Shown here piece after piece: positions 26,119 to 34,616 of a stretch of DNA of 64,000 nt. Both the position numbers and the translations under genes were made by a program. The notes under the pieces are model-generated. The model saw only the letters and a program-made list of their open reading frames with translations. It made no database searches and was not told where the DNA came from. Source of the stretch: a virus. Location: the IMG/VR virus record IMGVR_UViG_3300035659_000003, positions 45,911-109,910 of that record; one strand, 5' to 3'. Numbering within the stretch: the stretch's first letter is position 1; every line of letters starts with the position of its first letter.

Positions 26119-27299
26119 TAGAAGCTCACCGTTCCTACATATGAGTGCTGGGCCAGTTCGCTCTTCCACCCAACACGCTCGTGAAAACCGTCGATCACGT
26201 AAACGTCGGCCTGACGCGTGTCCGTGTTCAATATAATCCCGTAGGTTTTAGCCTTCAAGCGGATACCACGTTCTCGGCCTATTGCCATGAGCACCTGTTG
26301 CTTGCGCTCAATCGTGGCCTTCCCCTTCACACGGTTCCAGGCCGCCTTCTCCTCCGGTGCTGCGGCCTTCAACCACGCAGCCTCTGTAGGGCCTGGCTGC
26401 CCAATCGTCGCGCGCCAGTGCTGCGCCGATTCGCCGTTGGATACCAGCCCCGCCTTTACCTCCACAACGTGATGATCTGCCATAACGTCTACGGGGAAGT
26501 TCTGTGCTTCCTCTACGCTCAAGCGCCGTGCGTCGCCAAAGCCCTGATCGAGCAAAAGCTGAAGTGCGATCTTCTCGCCAATCTCGCCGGTCTCAAGCTT
26601 GCTGGGCTTATGTGCCAGTGCGACGGGCTTGCCGCCGAAGACTCGCTCCTGTGGTTCTGGTTCGCCCGCGCTCGGGTCATGTACGCTCTCGTAGTAAAGT
26701 CCGCCGCGCGGCCCCTCTTGAACGTGAACACCCTGTGGCGGCTTCTCGCCTGGTTTGAGGTAAACCTTGAATTGCTTGGCTACCGTTCCGCTGCCCCGTC
26801 GAACAATGATGCCCCATCGCGCGTCCTCCGTAACGTTGAAGCCCGCATCACGCAGGGCCTGCGTTGCCCGCGACAAAAGCCGCGCGTAGCGCTCGCCGTC
26901 GTAAACGGTCTGATGGAGCTGAAGCTTGTATTCGCCCTCCGCCCACTTCGTTACATACAGACCATCGCGCCGAGTTGCCTTACCAGGTTTCTGCCTAACT
27001 CGATACTTCTCCTGTGGATCGCGCTCGTATTTTGTTGACACAGGCAGCCCTGCCGCCTCCAACGCACTGTGCAGATTTCCACCTGTAGGCTTCGGCGCGG
27101 CCCTAGTGGGGTGGGGGGCCTGCGTCGGGTCGTGGGAGTGTTCGGGGTTCTCCTCGGTGTCGTGCTTCTTGACGCGACGCTTCCCCAAAGGACGATCTAC
27201 GCCGCGCAGGGCGTAGGTGCTGCGGTCGGAATCTGTGCCGTAGTGCGCGAGCTTCTCCGCGCGCTTGGCAATCTCGCTTAGCGACAGTCGGCGGGCCAT
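26118..27299 (-). CDS. PD-(D/E)xK nuclease-like protein with capsid-cassette linkers
   Basis: 393 residues. A KHDTEENPEHSHDPTQ repeat lies at 45-60, a charged alpha/beta domain follows, then a PGEKPPQG...GPRGGLYY module at 179-203. The C-terminal domain has GEIGEKIALQLLLDQG (Glu helix), FPVDVMADHHVVEVKAG (Asp271, ExK at 280-282) and a late strand KTYGIILNTD. This is the order of a PD-(D/E)xK restriction-like fold. Sharing both linkers with the protease and MuF proteins suggests it is packaged or processed with them. Nuclease activity is inference. Confidence 0.65.
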   Translation of the reverse strand: MARRLSLSEIAKRAEKLAHYGTDSDRSTYALRGVDRPLGKRRVKKHDTEENPEHSHDPTQAPHPTRAAPKPTGGNLHSALEAAGLPVSTKYERDPQEKYRVRQKPGKATRRDGLYVTKWAEGEYKLQLHQTVYDGERYARLLSRATQALRDAGFNVTEDARWGIIVRRGSGTVAKQFKVYLKPGEKPPQGVHVQEGPRGGLYYESVHDPSAGEPEPQERVFGGKPVALAHKPSKLETGEIGEKIALQLLLDQGFGDARRLSVEEAQNFPVDVMADHHVVEVKAGLVSNGESAQHWRATIGQPGPTEAAWLKAAAPEEKAAWNRVKGKATIERKQQVLMAIGRERGIRLKAKTYGIILNTDTRQADVYVIDGFHERVGWKSELAQHSYVGTVSF

Positions 27300-27310
27300 G
27301 AGTCGGCCCC

Positions 27311-28009
27311 CTAGCAGCAGTGCTTACGTTCGAGACGCTTCTCGATGTGCTCTAGGTCTACGATGACGCCGCGCTTAAGTTGCTTCTCTAGTTTCTGAGC
27401 CACAGCGCGCAACCTTGTGCCGACCTCGTTAATGACGATCCGCTTTTCCTCGTAGGCCACAACGGGCTCCGCGTCGGGCCGTGCCGCTGCCTTCCGGATC
27501 GGGGCGAGGTCGATATCCTCACTCCCGCATCCAGGACAGGAACGTCGGCCTGCCGGAATCTTGCGCCCGCACTCCTGGCACCAGAACTGCTTGTCGATCT
27601 TTGCTTTGTCCATCTTGTTCTCCCGTGCGAGATGATTGTGGGCCGCCCGCAACCAGTCCAGCCCGCCTCGCCTGTCTTCCCTCATAAAGTTCGTCGCCGC
27701 TGCGTGCAGAAGTTGGCGGACTTCCTCCGACACCTTGCCACGCAAGTCATCCCGCCGCTGCAGAATCACGCCTGCCATTCGCTTCGGGCCTATAAGAGCC
27801 ATGTGATCTTCTATCTCAGGCAGGGACAGCCCCTTCATGGGGTTCCGCGCCGCACGCGGCTTCGAGAAGGACTCAGAGGGTGACCGCAGCCCGTGCACGG
27901 CCTCGCCCGCGTGGGTGTGGTGCTTCCGCGCCTCCTCGTGGCAGTAGTCGTGACCGCCGTGACGGTGGTGACCAGGGGGACAAGGCTTATCGACGAGGCG
28001 ATCAGGCAT
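27311..28009 (-). CDS. Capsid-cassette protein with His/Cys module and zinc ribbon
   Basis: The start is ATG 28009, overlapping the upstream stop; the longer frame is inside the neighbour. 232 residues. Near the N-terminus is CPPGHHRHGGHDYCHEEA...HTHAGE, a His/Cys module that also occurs in the 913-aa protein. The middle is helical (LPEIEDHMALIGPKRMAGVI), then a zinc ribbon (FWCQECGRKI...CPGCGSEDI) and a basic C-terminal helix ending CC. Probably a scaffold or internal head protein; function not shown. Confidence 0.55.
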   Translation of the reverse strand: MPDRLVDKPCPPGHHRHGGHDYCHEEARKHHTHAGEAVHGLRSPSESFSKPRAARNPMKGLSLPEIEDHMALIGPKRMAGVILQRRDDLRGKVSEEVRQLLHAAATNFMREDRRGGLDWLRAAHNHLARENKMDKAKIDKQFWCQECGRKIPAGRRSCPGCGSEDIDLAPIRKAAARPDAEPVVAYEEKRIVINEVGTRLRAVAQKLEKQLKRGVIVDLEHIEKRLERKHCC

Positions 28010-30743
28010 TCGCTCTCCCGCCACCTGGACGGTTCTGCCGCTCAGTACCCATTCCAGGTGTGCGCCACGCACGCTGTGCCTGTGCCCTGCGCCCAAGCTC
28101 GGCGTTGACAGCCTTCAGACGATCGATATACTCCTGATGTACGTCGGGGGCCAGTTGCCTGGCCCGATCGCCCTTCAGGTAGTTGACCAGCGCGTCGTAG
28201 TGACGCGAGAGCTTCTTATCGTCCATGCGCTGCACGTCTGCGTGGGCCTGATCGCCCGCCTCGGGCTTCGGCTTCACCTTGCTTGCCGCACGCCGCAGGA
28301 TGTCGACGACCACCTTGGTCTGCATTCTCTCCTGCGGAGAGTCATCCTTGCCCGCCATGATACGATCCTTGGCGTGCTGCTCTATCCGAGCGGCTGCTCC
28401 GGCAAGGCGCTTGTAGGCGTCCGCCGGATCGCGGGTATCCTTGAGCCCCTCCTTGAAGTGGGCCAGAACCCGCTCCAACCCGCCAACGCCCAGAGCGCGG
28501 GCCTGCACAACAGCCTCGTCTAGAACGCCGTGGGCGTCCTCCAAGGCACCGGCAGGCTTCATCATTGTCTCCCCTCGGTGCGCGCGCTTCATGGGGTGGC
28601 AGTAGTCATAGGGCTCGTGCTTGTGCCATCCGGCGGGGCAACCGCCGACGGCCTTCTTGATCTCATCAATCGCCTTGTGCGCCTGCTGATAGGTTTCGTG
28701 AGCGCGCGTCCCGTAGGGAGGAACCTCATGGGTGCGGCTGACTGCAGGAGGCACGTCGGGCCTCGGCTTACCTACGTGACGGTGACTCGCAGACGGGGGT
28801 TTTGGCTTCAGTGGCTCTAGGGACAGGCGCTTATCGATCTTCTCAACCTCTTCCGCGATCTTCTGGTAGAGGTGCTTCGGCCCCCACTCCTGGGGATACT
28901 CGTCAGGGTGCTGCTTATCCAAGTGCCGCCGCCTCTTCTCGCGCGCGTCGCGCCGCCGCTCAATGTCGCCGTGAATCTTGTCACGCTGGCTCTGCAGCCG
29001 CTGTGCCGTCCGCGCGCGATCGTGCGTCTCTGCCCTGCGTGCTGCGTAAGACTGTGCGCTGCCATACGGGGAATGAGAATGCTCTGGGTTCAAGTCACTC
29101 ACATGCTTTTCCACACGGCTCAGGATTGTCTCGCAGTCGTCGTGAAGTGCGCCAGTCTCGTGCTTTTTCAAGGGATATGACGACCTCGGCCCAGACACAG
29201 ACTGAGGGCCTGGCCCCAATATCGGGCGCTTCACGCCTTCCGCCTTCTCCTCGTGACTGTGGACGAACGTTCCGCCCTTGTGGTCATGTGCTACTCCGTG
29301 GTGGCGGTGCTCGCGGGCTGTCCGACCGAACTTGGTGATGGGCTCGTACTCGGCCCGCCCGCCGCGCTCAGGCTTCGGATCGAAGATGGCCGTGTGGAGC
29401 CTGCGATTGGCTTCTGCCTCCGACTCGGATTTGCGCGGGTCGTGAGAGTGACTAGGATTCTCCTCGGTCTCGTGCTTTGCCAGCCGCTGCCCGTGCGCCG
29501 TCCCGCGCTGCTGTCGTGGCTTGGTCTGGCCGTGGGGCTTGCGCGAAGGCTTGACGCCCTTGATCTTCGTGCTCCGCCGCGACTTCTTCTTATCCAAGTC
29601 GTGGTGCTCCTGTGCGTGCTCGGAGAGAATCTCCGCAACGGACTGAAGCGTCCTACCGATCATAGTAACGTCCGCGAGTTCGGGGGTAGCCTCATCTGTG
29701 CCGCCACCGTTCTTTTTCACCCGCTTCGGCACGAACTTAGCAGGGCCGACATCGGGGGAGTCAGGAGCAACTGTTCTCCCGAACGCCCTATCCTTGCGCC
29801 GCGTCTCCCTGGCTGCGTCCGCTGGTGTCCAAGGATGTGATCTAATATTGGCGGCTCGCCAGGCCCCAGGGTCTGGGTGCGTCGGTCTAGCCTTCTTAAC
29901 GGGCTGCGGCTTGGCCTGCGGCCCACGAGGGTGCCAGCCCCAGGCAGGCGCATCAGGGCCTAGCTCGTGCTTCTCGAGTGCCCTCAGCGTCCTTGTATCG
30001 TGCCACTCTGCCACACGCGCGACATAAGGACGGTTCTTCTTGTAGTAATCGAGAATCTGCTTCCGCGCGTCCTTCTCGTTCTTGGCCTTCACATTCTTAG
30101 TCGACGTCTGCTGCTCTGGCCCCTTGACGGTATACTCCACGTAGCCAAAGTGCACGCGGTAGGTTTTGAGGTCGTCCTTCTTCTTCCCCTCCGCGCCGCC
30201 GCCCTCCTTTGTCGGGTCGTGAGAGTGCTCGGGATTCTCTTCAGTCTCGTGCTTCTTCATCGGCTTGTTACGCGGATTGAACCGTGAACCTGCCCACCCG
30301 CTCGGAGGCTTGCTCGTGTCACCAGGAGCCCTCCCTGCGTAGCGCTCTTCTGCAGAGGGCTTCTTAGGCAGCTCCCCACGCTTAGGATCAGCAGGGCTCG
30401 GAACAAAATGCTGCTTACCGACCCGCCCAGGCCCCCTAGCGAGCCCTGGGTGTGGCGCGGCCAACTGACGACGCGGTTGCGCGGGGGCAACACCAGAAAA
30501 ACCCTTGCCTTGATAGACCTTGGCCGGAATACCCTGCGGCTGTGGGTTCTGCACCGGCCCCTTCGGGACGGTCGGCTTCTTACCGAAGAGCTTGTTGATT
30601 TCAGTTATCCCCGCCCGAACCGCATCCAGAGCCTTATCCTCCACTTTATGTTTGATCGAGCCACAGTAGGCATCGGGATCGTCCTTGTCGCGGTTGCGCG
30701 ATACGCAGTCATCGAAGTTGGTGTAACCGGCAAACGGCATCAC
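28002..30743 (-). CDS. Large repeat-rich internal head or scaffold-like protein, 913 aa
   Basis: Opens MMPFAGYTNFDDCVSRNRDK...AYCGSIKHKVE, a start I know from phage head-associated proteins. The chain is Lys/Arg/His/Pro rich and mostly disordered. It holds KHETEENPEHSHDPTK (164-178), KHETEENPSHSHDPRK (423-438), a degenerate KHVSDLNPEHSHSP (546-559) and a CPAGWHKHEPYDYCH module (702-716). Short folded parts lie between (TYRVHFGYVEYTVKG, and a helical C-terminus from ~735). The charge suggests DNA contact inside the head; the repeats suggest proteolytic segmentation. Both are inference. Confidence 0.5.
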   Translation of the reverse strand: MMPFAGYTNFDDCVSRNRDKDDPDAYCGSIKHKVEDKALDAVRAGITEINKLFGKKPTVPKGPVQNPQPQGIPAKVYQGKGFSGVAPAQPRRQLAAPHPGLARGPGRVGKQHFVPSPADPKRGELPKKPSAEERYAGRAPGDTSKPPSGWAGSRFNPRNKPMKKHETEENPEHSHDPTKEGGGAEGKKKDDLKTYRVHFGYVEYTVKGPEQQTSTKNVKAKNEKDARKQILDYYKKNRPYVARVAEWHDTRTLRALEKHELGPDAPAWGWHPRGPQAKPQPVKKARPTHPDPGAWRAANIRSHPWTPADAARETRRKDRAFGRTVAPDSPDVGPAKFVPKRVKKNGGGTDEATPELADVTMIGRTLQSVAEILSEHAQEHHDLDKKKSRRSTKIKGVKPSRKPHGQTKPRQQRGTAHGQRLAKHETEENPSHSHDPRKSESEAEANRRLHTAIFDPKPERGGRAEYEPITKFGRTAREHRHHGVAHDHKGGTFVHSHEEKAEGVKRPILGPGPQSVSGPRSSYPLKKHETGALHDDCETILSRVEKHVSDLNPEHSHSPYGSAQSYAARRAETHDRARTAQRLQSQRDKIHGDIERRRDAREKRRRHLDKQHPDEYPQEWGPKHLYQKIAEEVEKIDKRLSLEPLKPKPPSASHRHVGKPRPDVPPAVSRTHEVPPYGTRAHETYQQAHKAIDEIKKAVGGCPAGWHKHEPYDYCHPMKRAHRGETMMKPAGALEDAHGVLDEAVVQARALGVGGLERVLAHFKEGLKDTRDPADAYKRLAGAAARIEQHAKDRIMAGKDDSPQERMQTKVVVDILRRAASKVKPKPEAGDQAHADVQRMDDKKLSRHYDALVNYLKGDRARQLAPDVHQEYIDRLKAVNAELGRRAQAQRAWRTPGMGTERQNRPGGGRANA

Positions 30744-30749
30744 TAGCTC

Positions 30750-33290
30750 CTACGGCAGGGCGTGAATCCGTGATGCCCCGCGCCGCCTACCCTCAGCCAT
30801 TGCCTGCCGCTTGGCGTCGGCGTACGAGCCGTGGATGAAGTGAGGCTTAGGGTCGTCGTCATACTGGAATGCCCATCCGCCCGTGCCTCTCGGCTTCTTC
30901 CCGTGGCTCCACTCAAAGCGCTCGGTTGCGACGTGCCTCGGCCCAGCCCCCTTGCCTGCGCGCGGGTCGTGCTCGCTGTGCGGGCTGTTCGGCGTGTCGT
31001 GCTTCTTTACTGGTGCGGTGGGGTCTGTCGGCACGCGCCGAGTCGGGGTGACGCCCCAGTCGCTACCAGATGTCCATACCTTACCGGATGGGCTCGACGC
31101 AGGGGCGGCCCCTGGCTTACGCTTCTCCAGCGCATCTGTTGCCGCGCGTAGCTCAGCCTGAGCCTTAGCGACTTCAGAATTCATCTTTTCGGCTTTTCTC
31201 TCCACGGGCACCTCTCGCGGGTATCCCGCTGCAGGCCGCTTGCCCGTCCACGCCGGACTAGAAGAGGTGTGCTCAATCTGCCCCATACTTCCCATTTGCG
31301 GGTGATAGGCACGAGCATGACTGTGCGTGTCGCCTGTCTCTTGATGCGTGTGCTCGCGTCCCTGGACGCCGTGCGGGTCAGCCAGCGGAGTCTTGCGAGC
31401 CTTGGAGAACGCGGGGCTCATCTGATCGCGCTTATGCATTGACCCACCAGGAAGCGTGTCCTGGGGCGGGGGCTTTGTAACCCCTGCCTTGGGGTCTCTG
31501 AAGTGCCGCTGCAGATCACGCTGTGCGGACGACATCCCACCCACCAGCTTCTTCGGCTTAGGCGCAGGGCCATAAGGTGCCCCGCCGTGCGGGTGAGGGC
31601 CATGCTCCTGTGGAGCGTCGTGCTTGTCTACCTCGGCCTTCTTCGCATTAGCCATTCCACCACGAGCGTGACTGGCCGAGTGGCCGAACTTGCGCTCGTG
31701 CTCACTGTATCCAGAACCATAAGGCCCAGGCGTCCGGCTTTCCGGCGCGCGGGGCTGCGGCGGAGAAATCTTCACCTTCCCGTGCGCGCCGTAATCGTGC
31801 TCGTGGGTCTCCCCACCAGGCCCCATGTGACCGTGCAACCTTCCCTGTCCGCCGCGAGGCCCTCCGTGGGGGGTCTCCTTCTCCAGCGCGGACGTTGCCG
31901 CACGCAGGGTTGCCTGTGCCTTGGCAAACGTAGGGCTCATCTTCGTGACTAGTGGCTGGACTTCGGTATGTGGCGTAAACTTCCGAGATGCGGGATGCTT
32001 TTGCGTCACAGGGTGACCCTCGGACGCCCCCTCGTGGCGATGCTGCCCAGGAGGACTGCCGTGCGTTGTGCGAAGCTTGCTGGGATCATAGGTGTCCTTC
32101 TGCACCTTCGCCTTCTTCGTCGGCGTAGCGGATGGGCGGGTTATTTTATAAGGATGATAATCCGGAGCCGGTACTTCGCTAGTGCCGCGCTGCCTGCGAA
32201 ACGGGCTGCGCGTCGAAGGGGCGTACCCGCCCTGGTGCCTCACCGACATCGTTCCCTGCTCACCTTGGGCCTTCATCGCTGGTTCCGATCGCGTGGGTGT
32301 CGGGGATGGATGGCTCCCAGGGCGCGGCCCAGGGACAGGAGCGACTGTAGACTGGGGCTGTGGAGTTGCGGGCTCGGCCTTCTTCGCAGGAGAGAAGCGT
32401 CCAGGGTAGTCCTGGGGATTCTTCTTGGGGCGAGGCGGGTCTGGCTTGGCACGCGGCCCCGCGCGATTACCGCCACCGCGTCCCGTCAGCCATCGCAAAC
32501 GCTCTGGGGACGAGCGAGGTGCGGGAGCATCCTCGGCCTTGTCCATAAGGTAGCTTGAGGTGCTCTTCTGCCCCGTGCTGGTGGGCTTACGCGGACGGCC
32601 AACCGGCTTGAAGCCGGAGGTCAGCGGCTGCGGATGTGTGTGGCGCTCGCCCTCGGGTGCTCGACTTCTCGATCCGAAGTGCGGGTGCGTCTGTGGACGC
32701 GAGTAGCGCTTCTTGTCCCCATAATGCTTCTCAAGCTCCTCGTCCTCGGCCTTGTTCATGCCCCCTCGGATCGAATGTGGGGCTCTCGTCGCGTAAGAGT
32801 CAGCACTAGTTCCCTTCTTCGACTTAGGCGGCCAGTGCGGAATACCAACTTCCTTGTCCTGGGCCTTCCACATGGCCTCGCGCCGTTTCGGTTCGCGCCG
32901 GACGGTCTTGCCCTTATCCAGGTCGCCTACGGCCCGAACGGACTTCCGCAGCGCAGATAGCGCCTTAGCCAACTCCACCGTATCCGGCAGCTCCTCACCG
33001 TCCTCGGCCTTGCCCACAACTTCCTTCAGGAACAGCTCCAGGGCCTGGTTGAGCTTCGCACCCTTGGCGAGCCCAGGCATCTGAAAGATACCAGCACCCG
33101 TCACGGCGTAGTAGGAACCGCCCTCGCGCCCCCACAACTCGGCATAGTTCGCCCCGTTGTCGGCGGACACGTAATGAACAATTCCGCCCTCGGCACCCTT
33201 GGACAGGTTCGGCCAGCGCGATGCGGTGCTGAGTGTGATGCCCATAGGCTGCACAGCCTTCGCGAGCCGACTCAAAAATGTCTGGATCAT
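30750..33290 (-). CDS. Large His/Lys/Pro-rich cassette protein, 846 aa
   Basis: A short folded N-terminus (residues 1-115: GGIVHYVSADNGANYAELWG...VVGKAEDGEE) is followed by ~700 residues of disordered, basic sequence full of His pairs (GERHTHP, REHTHQETGDTHSH, GETHEHDYG). It repeats FxKAxxxLRAATxALEK twice and carries KHDTPNSPHSEHDPR and DKHDAP variants of the neighbouring linkers. Many xKAE sites punctuate it. It is the first gene of the capsid cassette after a terminator-like hairpin. Role as scaffold or internal protein is inferred. Confidence 0.5.
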   Translation of the reverse strand: MIQTFLSRLAKAVQPMGITLSTASRWPNLSKGAEGGIVHYVSADNGANYAELWGREGGSYYAVTGAGIFQMPGLAKGAKLNQALELFLKEVVGKAEDGEELPDTVELAKALSALRKSVRAVGDLDKGKTVRREPKRREAMWKAQDKEVGIPHWPPKSKKGTSADSYATRAPHSIRGGMNKAEDEELEKHYGDKKRYSRPQTHPHFGSRSRAPEGERHTHPQPLTSGFKPVGRPRKPTSTGQKSTSSYLMDKAEDAPAPRSSPERLRWLTGRGGGNRAGPRAKPDPPRPKKNPQDYPGRFSPAKKAEPATPQPQSTVAPVPGPRPGSHPSPTPTRSEPAMKAQGEQGTMSVRHQGGYAPSTRSPFRRQRGTSEVPAPDYHPYKITRPSATPTKKAKVQKDTYDPSKLRTTHGSPPGQHRHEGASEGHPVTQKHPASRKFTPHTEVQPLVTKMSPTFAKAQATLRAATSALEKETPHGGPRGGQGRLHGHMGPGGETHEHDYGAHGKVKISPPQPRAPESRTPGPYGSGYSEHERKFGHSASHARGGMANAKKAEVDKHDAPQEHGPHPHGGAPYGPAPKPKKLVGGMSSAQRDLQRHFRDPKAGVTKPPPQDTLPGGSMHKRDQMSPAFSKARKTPLADPHGVQGREHTHQETGDTHSHARAYHPQMGSMGQIEHTSSSPAWTGKRPAAGYPREVPVERKAEKMNSEVAKAQAELRAATDALEKRKPGAAPASSPSGKVWTSGSDWGVTPTRRVPTDPTAPVKKHDTPNSPHSEHDPRAGKGAGPRHVATERFEWSHGKKPRGTGGWAFQYDDDPKPHFIHGSYADAKRQAMAEGRRRGASRIHALP

Positions 33291-33342
33291 AGATAGGTTC
33301 CCCCCTAATACGCGTGTCTTACTCTCCCTTATTTTAGCAGAA

Positions 33343-33363
33343 GGGGCGGACTTGCGCCACCCC
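33343..33363 (-). terminator. Terminator-like hairpin after the metzincin gene
   Basis: GGGGTGG-CGCAAGT-CCGCCCC forms a 7-bp stem (one G-T) starting at the metzincin stop codon, followed by TTCTGCT. The T-run is short, so termination may be partial before the 846-aa gene. Confidence 0.45.
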
Positions 33364-34061
33364 TACGGGTGATCCAGCCTGTAACGATACCACCCAGGAT
33401 CAGCATAAGGGTAGCGATACTTGAGCAGTTCCTTGTTTGCAGCGGTAGGCCGATCAACTTCGTAGCTCTGGTTCATGATCCCGCCCTCGAGATCGCCCAG
33501 ACCCAGACAGTGCCCGACCTCGTGATTGACCAGGCTGCGCCGCTGATACAGAGACATCGCATCCCAGTAGACTGCCACGTTCGGGTTCGTGGTCGCCCTG
33601 GTGTTGATGGTTACGGTGCACACCCCCGCCGTCCACATACGCTCCTTGTCCCAGTGGTACGCGCTCCAGTTAGCCTGCGCCGCCCTGTCAGCACCGAGAT
33701 AGCCCTGCACAATCCATATAGAGACAAGCCAGTACGGAGAGCAGGCGTTCTCGAACTCGATACCAATCTCGGCGAGAGGTTCACGCCAGCCCCCCTGATC
33801 GTCTAGGGCAACGTTTCCACCAGGAGCGGCGTAGCCCGCGCACCACCTGATAGGGCTTTTCTCGATCAGCGCGCGCAGTGGCACCGAAGGACACAGGCCA
33901 GGTGGTGGCGCGCACTTACCATCCCACCCTGTCTCCACAGGGACAATGGCCGGATTCGGCAGCGCAGGGAGAGCTGGCCCGCCGTCAGAGATCGTGATCA
34001 AAGCAAAAGCGGCGATGCTTATCGTCGCTATGGCGATAGCTAAAAGTGCCTTAGTGCGCAT
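33363..34061 (-). CDS. Secreted metzincin-type metallopeptidase
   Basis: 232 residues with an N-terminal signal or anchor (ALLAIAIATISIAAFALI). The catalytic site is NHEVGHCLGLGD (His180, Glu181, His184, Gly187, Asp190), i.e. HExxHxxGxxD. A Met-turn GIMNQ (Met196) follows, as in matrixin-like metzincins with Asp as third ligand. Cys pairs may form disulphides after export. It sits between a neck-protein gene and the capsid cassette, unusual for phages. Host-surface protein degradation is a plausible role. Confidence 0.7.
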   Translation of the reverse strand: MRTKALLAIAIATISIAAFALITISDGGPALPALPNPAIVPVETGWDGKCAPPPGLCPSVPLRALIEKSPIRWCAGYAAPGGNVALDDQGGWREPLAEIGIEFENACSPYWLVSIWIVQGYLGADRAAQANWSAYHWDKERMWTAGVCTVTINTRATTNPNVAVYWDAMSLYQRRSLVNHEVGHCLGLGDLEGGIMNQSYEVDRPTAANKELLKYRYPYADPGWYRYRLDHP

Positions 34062-34616
34062 CTACTGCAGCCTTATCTGCGACCCGAGTCGTCGCTTCAA
34101 ACCAGGAGCCAGCGTCCGTATTACCTCGCGTCGTGCGGGCCGAACATACGGCGTCGCCTTCTGGCGTGGCACGTTGCGCGCATGCGCATGTCGGGAGTGC
34201 GGCTTTACGAAGGTCTTGTTGTCACCGATATCCAGCGGGTTCTTACTGATCCGAAAGTAGCCACGCCGAAGAATGGTGTTTCTGAAGTGCCCGCGCGTCC
34301 AGTTTTGCTTCCACTCCTTGCGGCGGTGCTTAACCGTCCGCAAGTGGCCCTTGACCCTGTGGTAGCGGACGTTCTCGACGTGCGCCCGCATACCGTATTC
34401 CTTGCGCGCGGCGTAAGGAGCTGTGTAAACCAGCGTGAACCCGTTAGGCAACAGCGTCAGCACGCCGCTACGCCGCAGGTGGCCAGTCTTGTAGGGGGCA
34501 AGCTGGGCCGAGCGGTAGTGAATTTGCTTGCCTAATTCATGAAGCAGCGCGACTAGATGCCCCGACATCGCTGCCTGGAGCTTTACACCAATCGGCGCAA
34601 GGGAGCGCCTAGTCAT
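34062..34616 (-). CDS. HK97 gp10-like neck / tail-completion protein
   Basis: The start is ATG 34616, overlapping the upstream stop. 184 basic residues. YRSAQLAPYKTGHLRRSG, then YTAPYAARKEYGMRAH is the classic core of HK97 gp10-like proteins, in which a helix and beta hairpin join head to tail. The C-terminal ~80 residues are Arg/His-rich and longer than in most members. Position among virion genes agrees. Confidence 0.75.
   Translation of the reverse strand: MTRRSLAPIGVKLQAAMSGHLVALLHELGKQIHYRSAQLAPYKTGHLRRSGVLTLLPNGFTLVYTAPYAARKEYGMRAHVENVRYHRVKGHLRTVKHRRKEWKQNWTRGHFRNTILRRGYFRISKNPLDIGDNKTFVKPHSRHAHARNVPRQKATPYVRPARREVIRTLAPGLKRRLGSQIRLQ

Noticed and set aside
16010-33290. Giant genes as assembly errors joining separate genes
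   Set aside because: Frames are intact for over 5 kb without frameshifts, each has a normal stop/start overlap with its neighbour, and shared linkers tie the parts together. A fusion by design is likelier, though resequencing would settle it.
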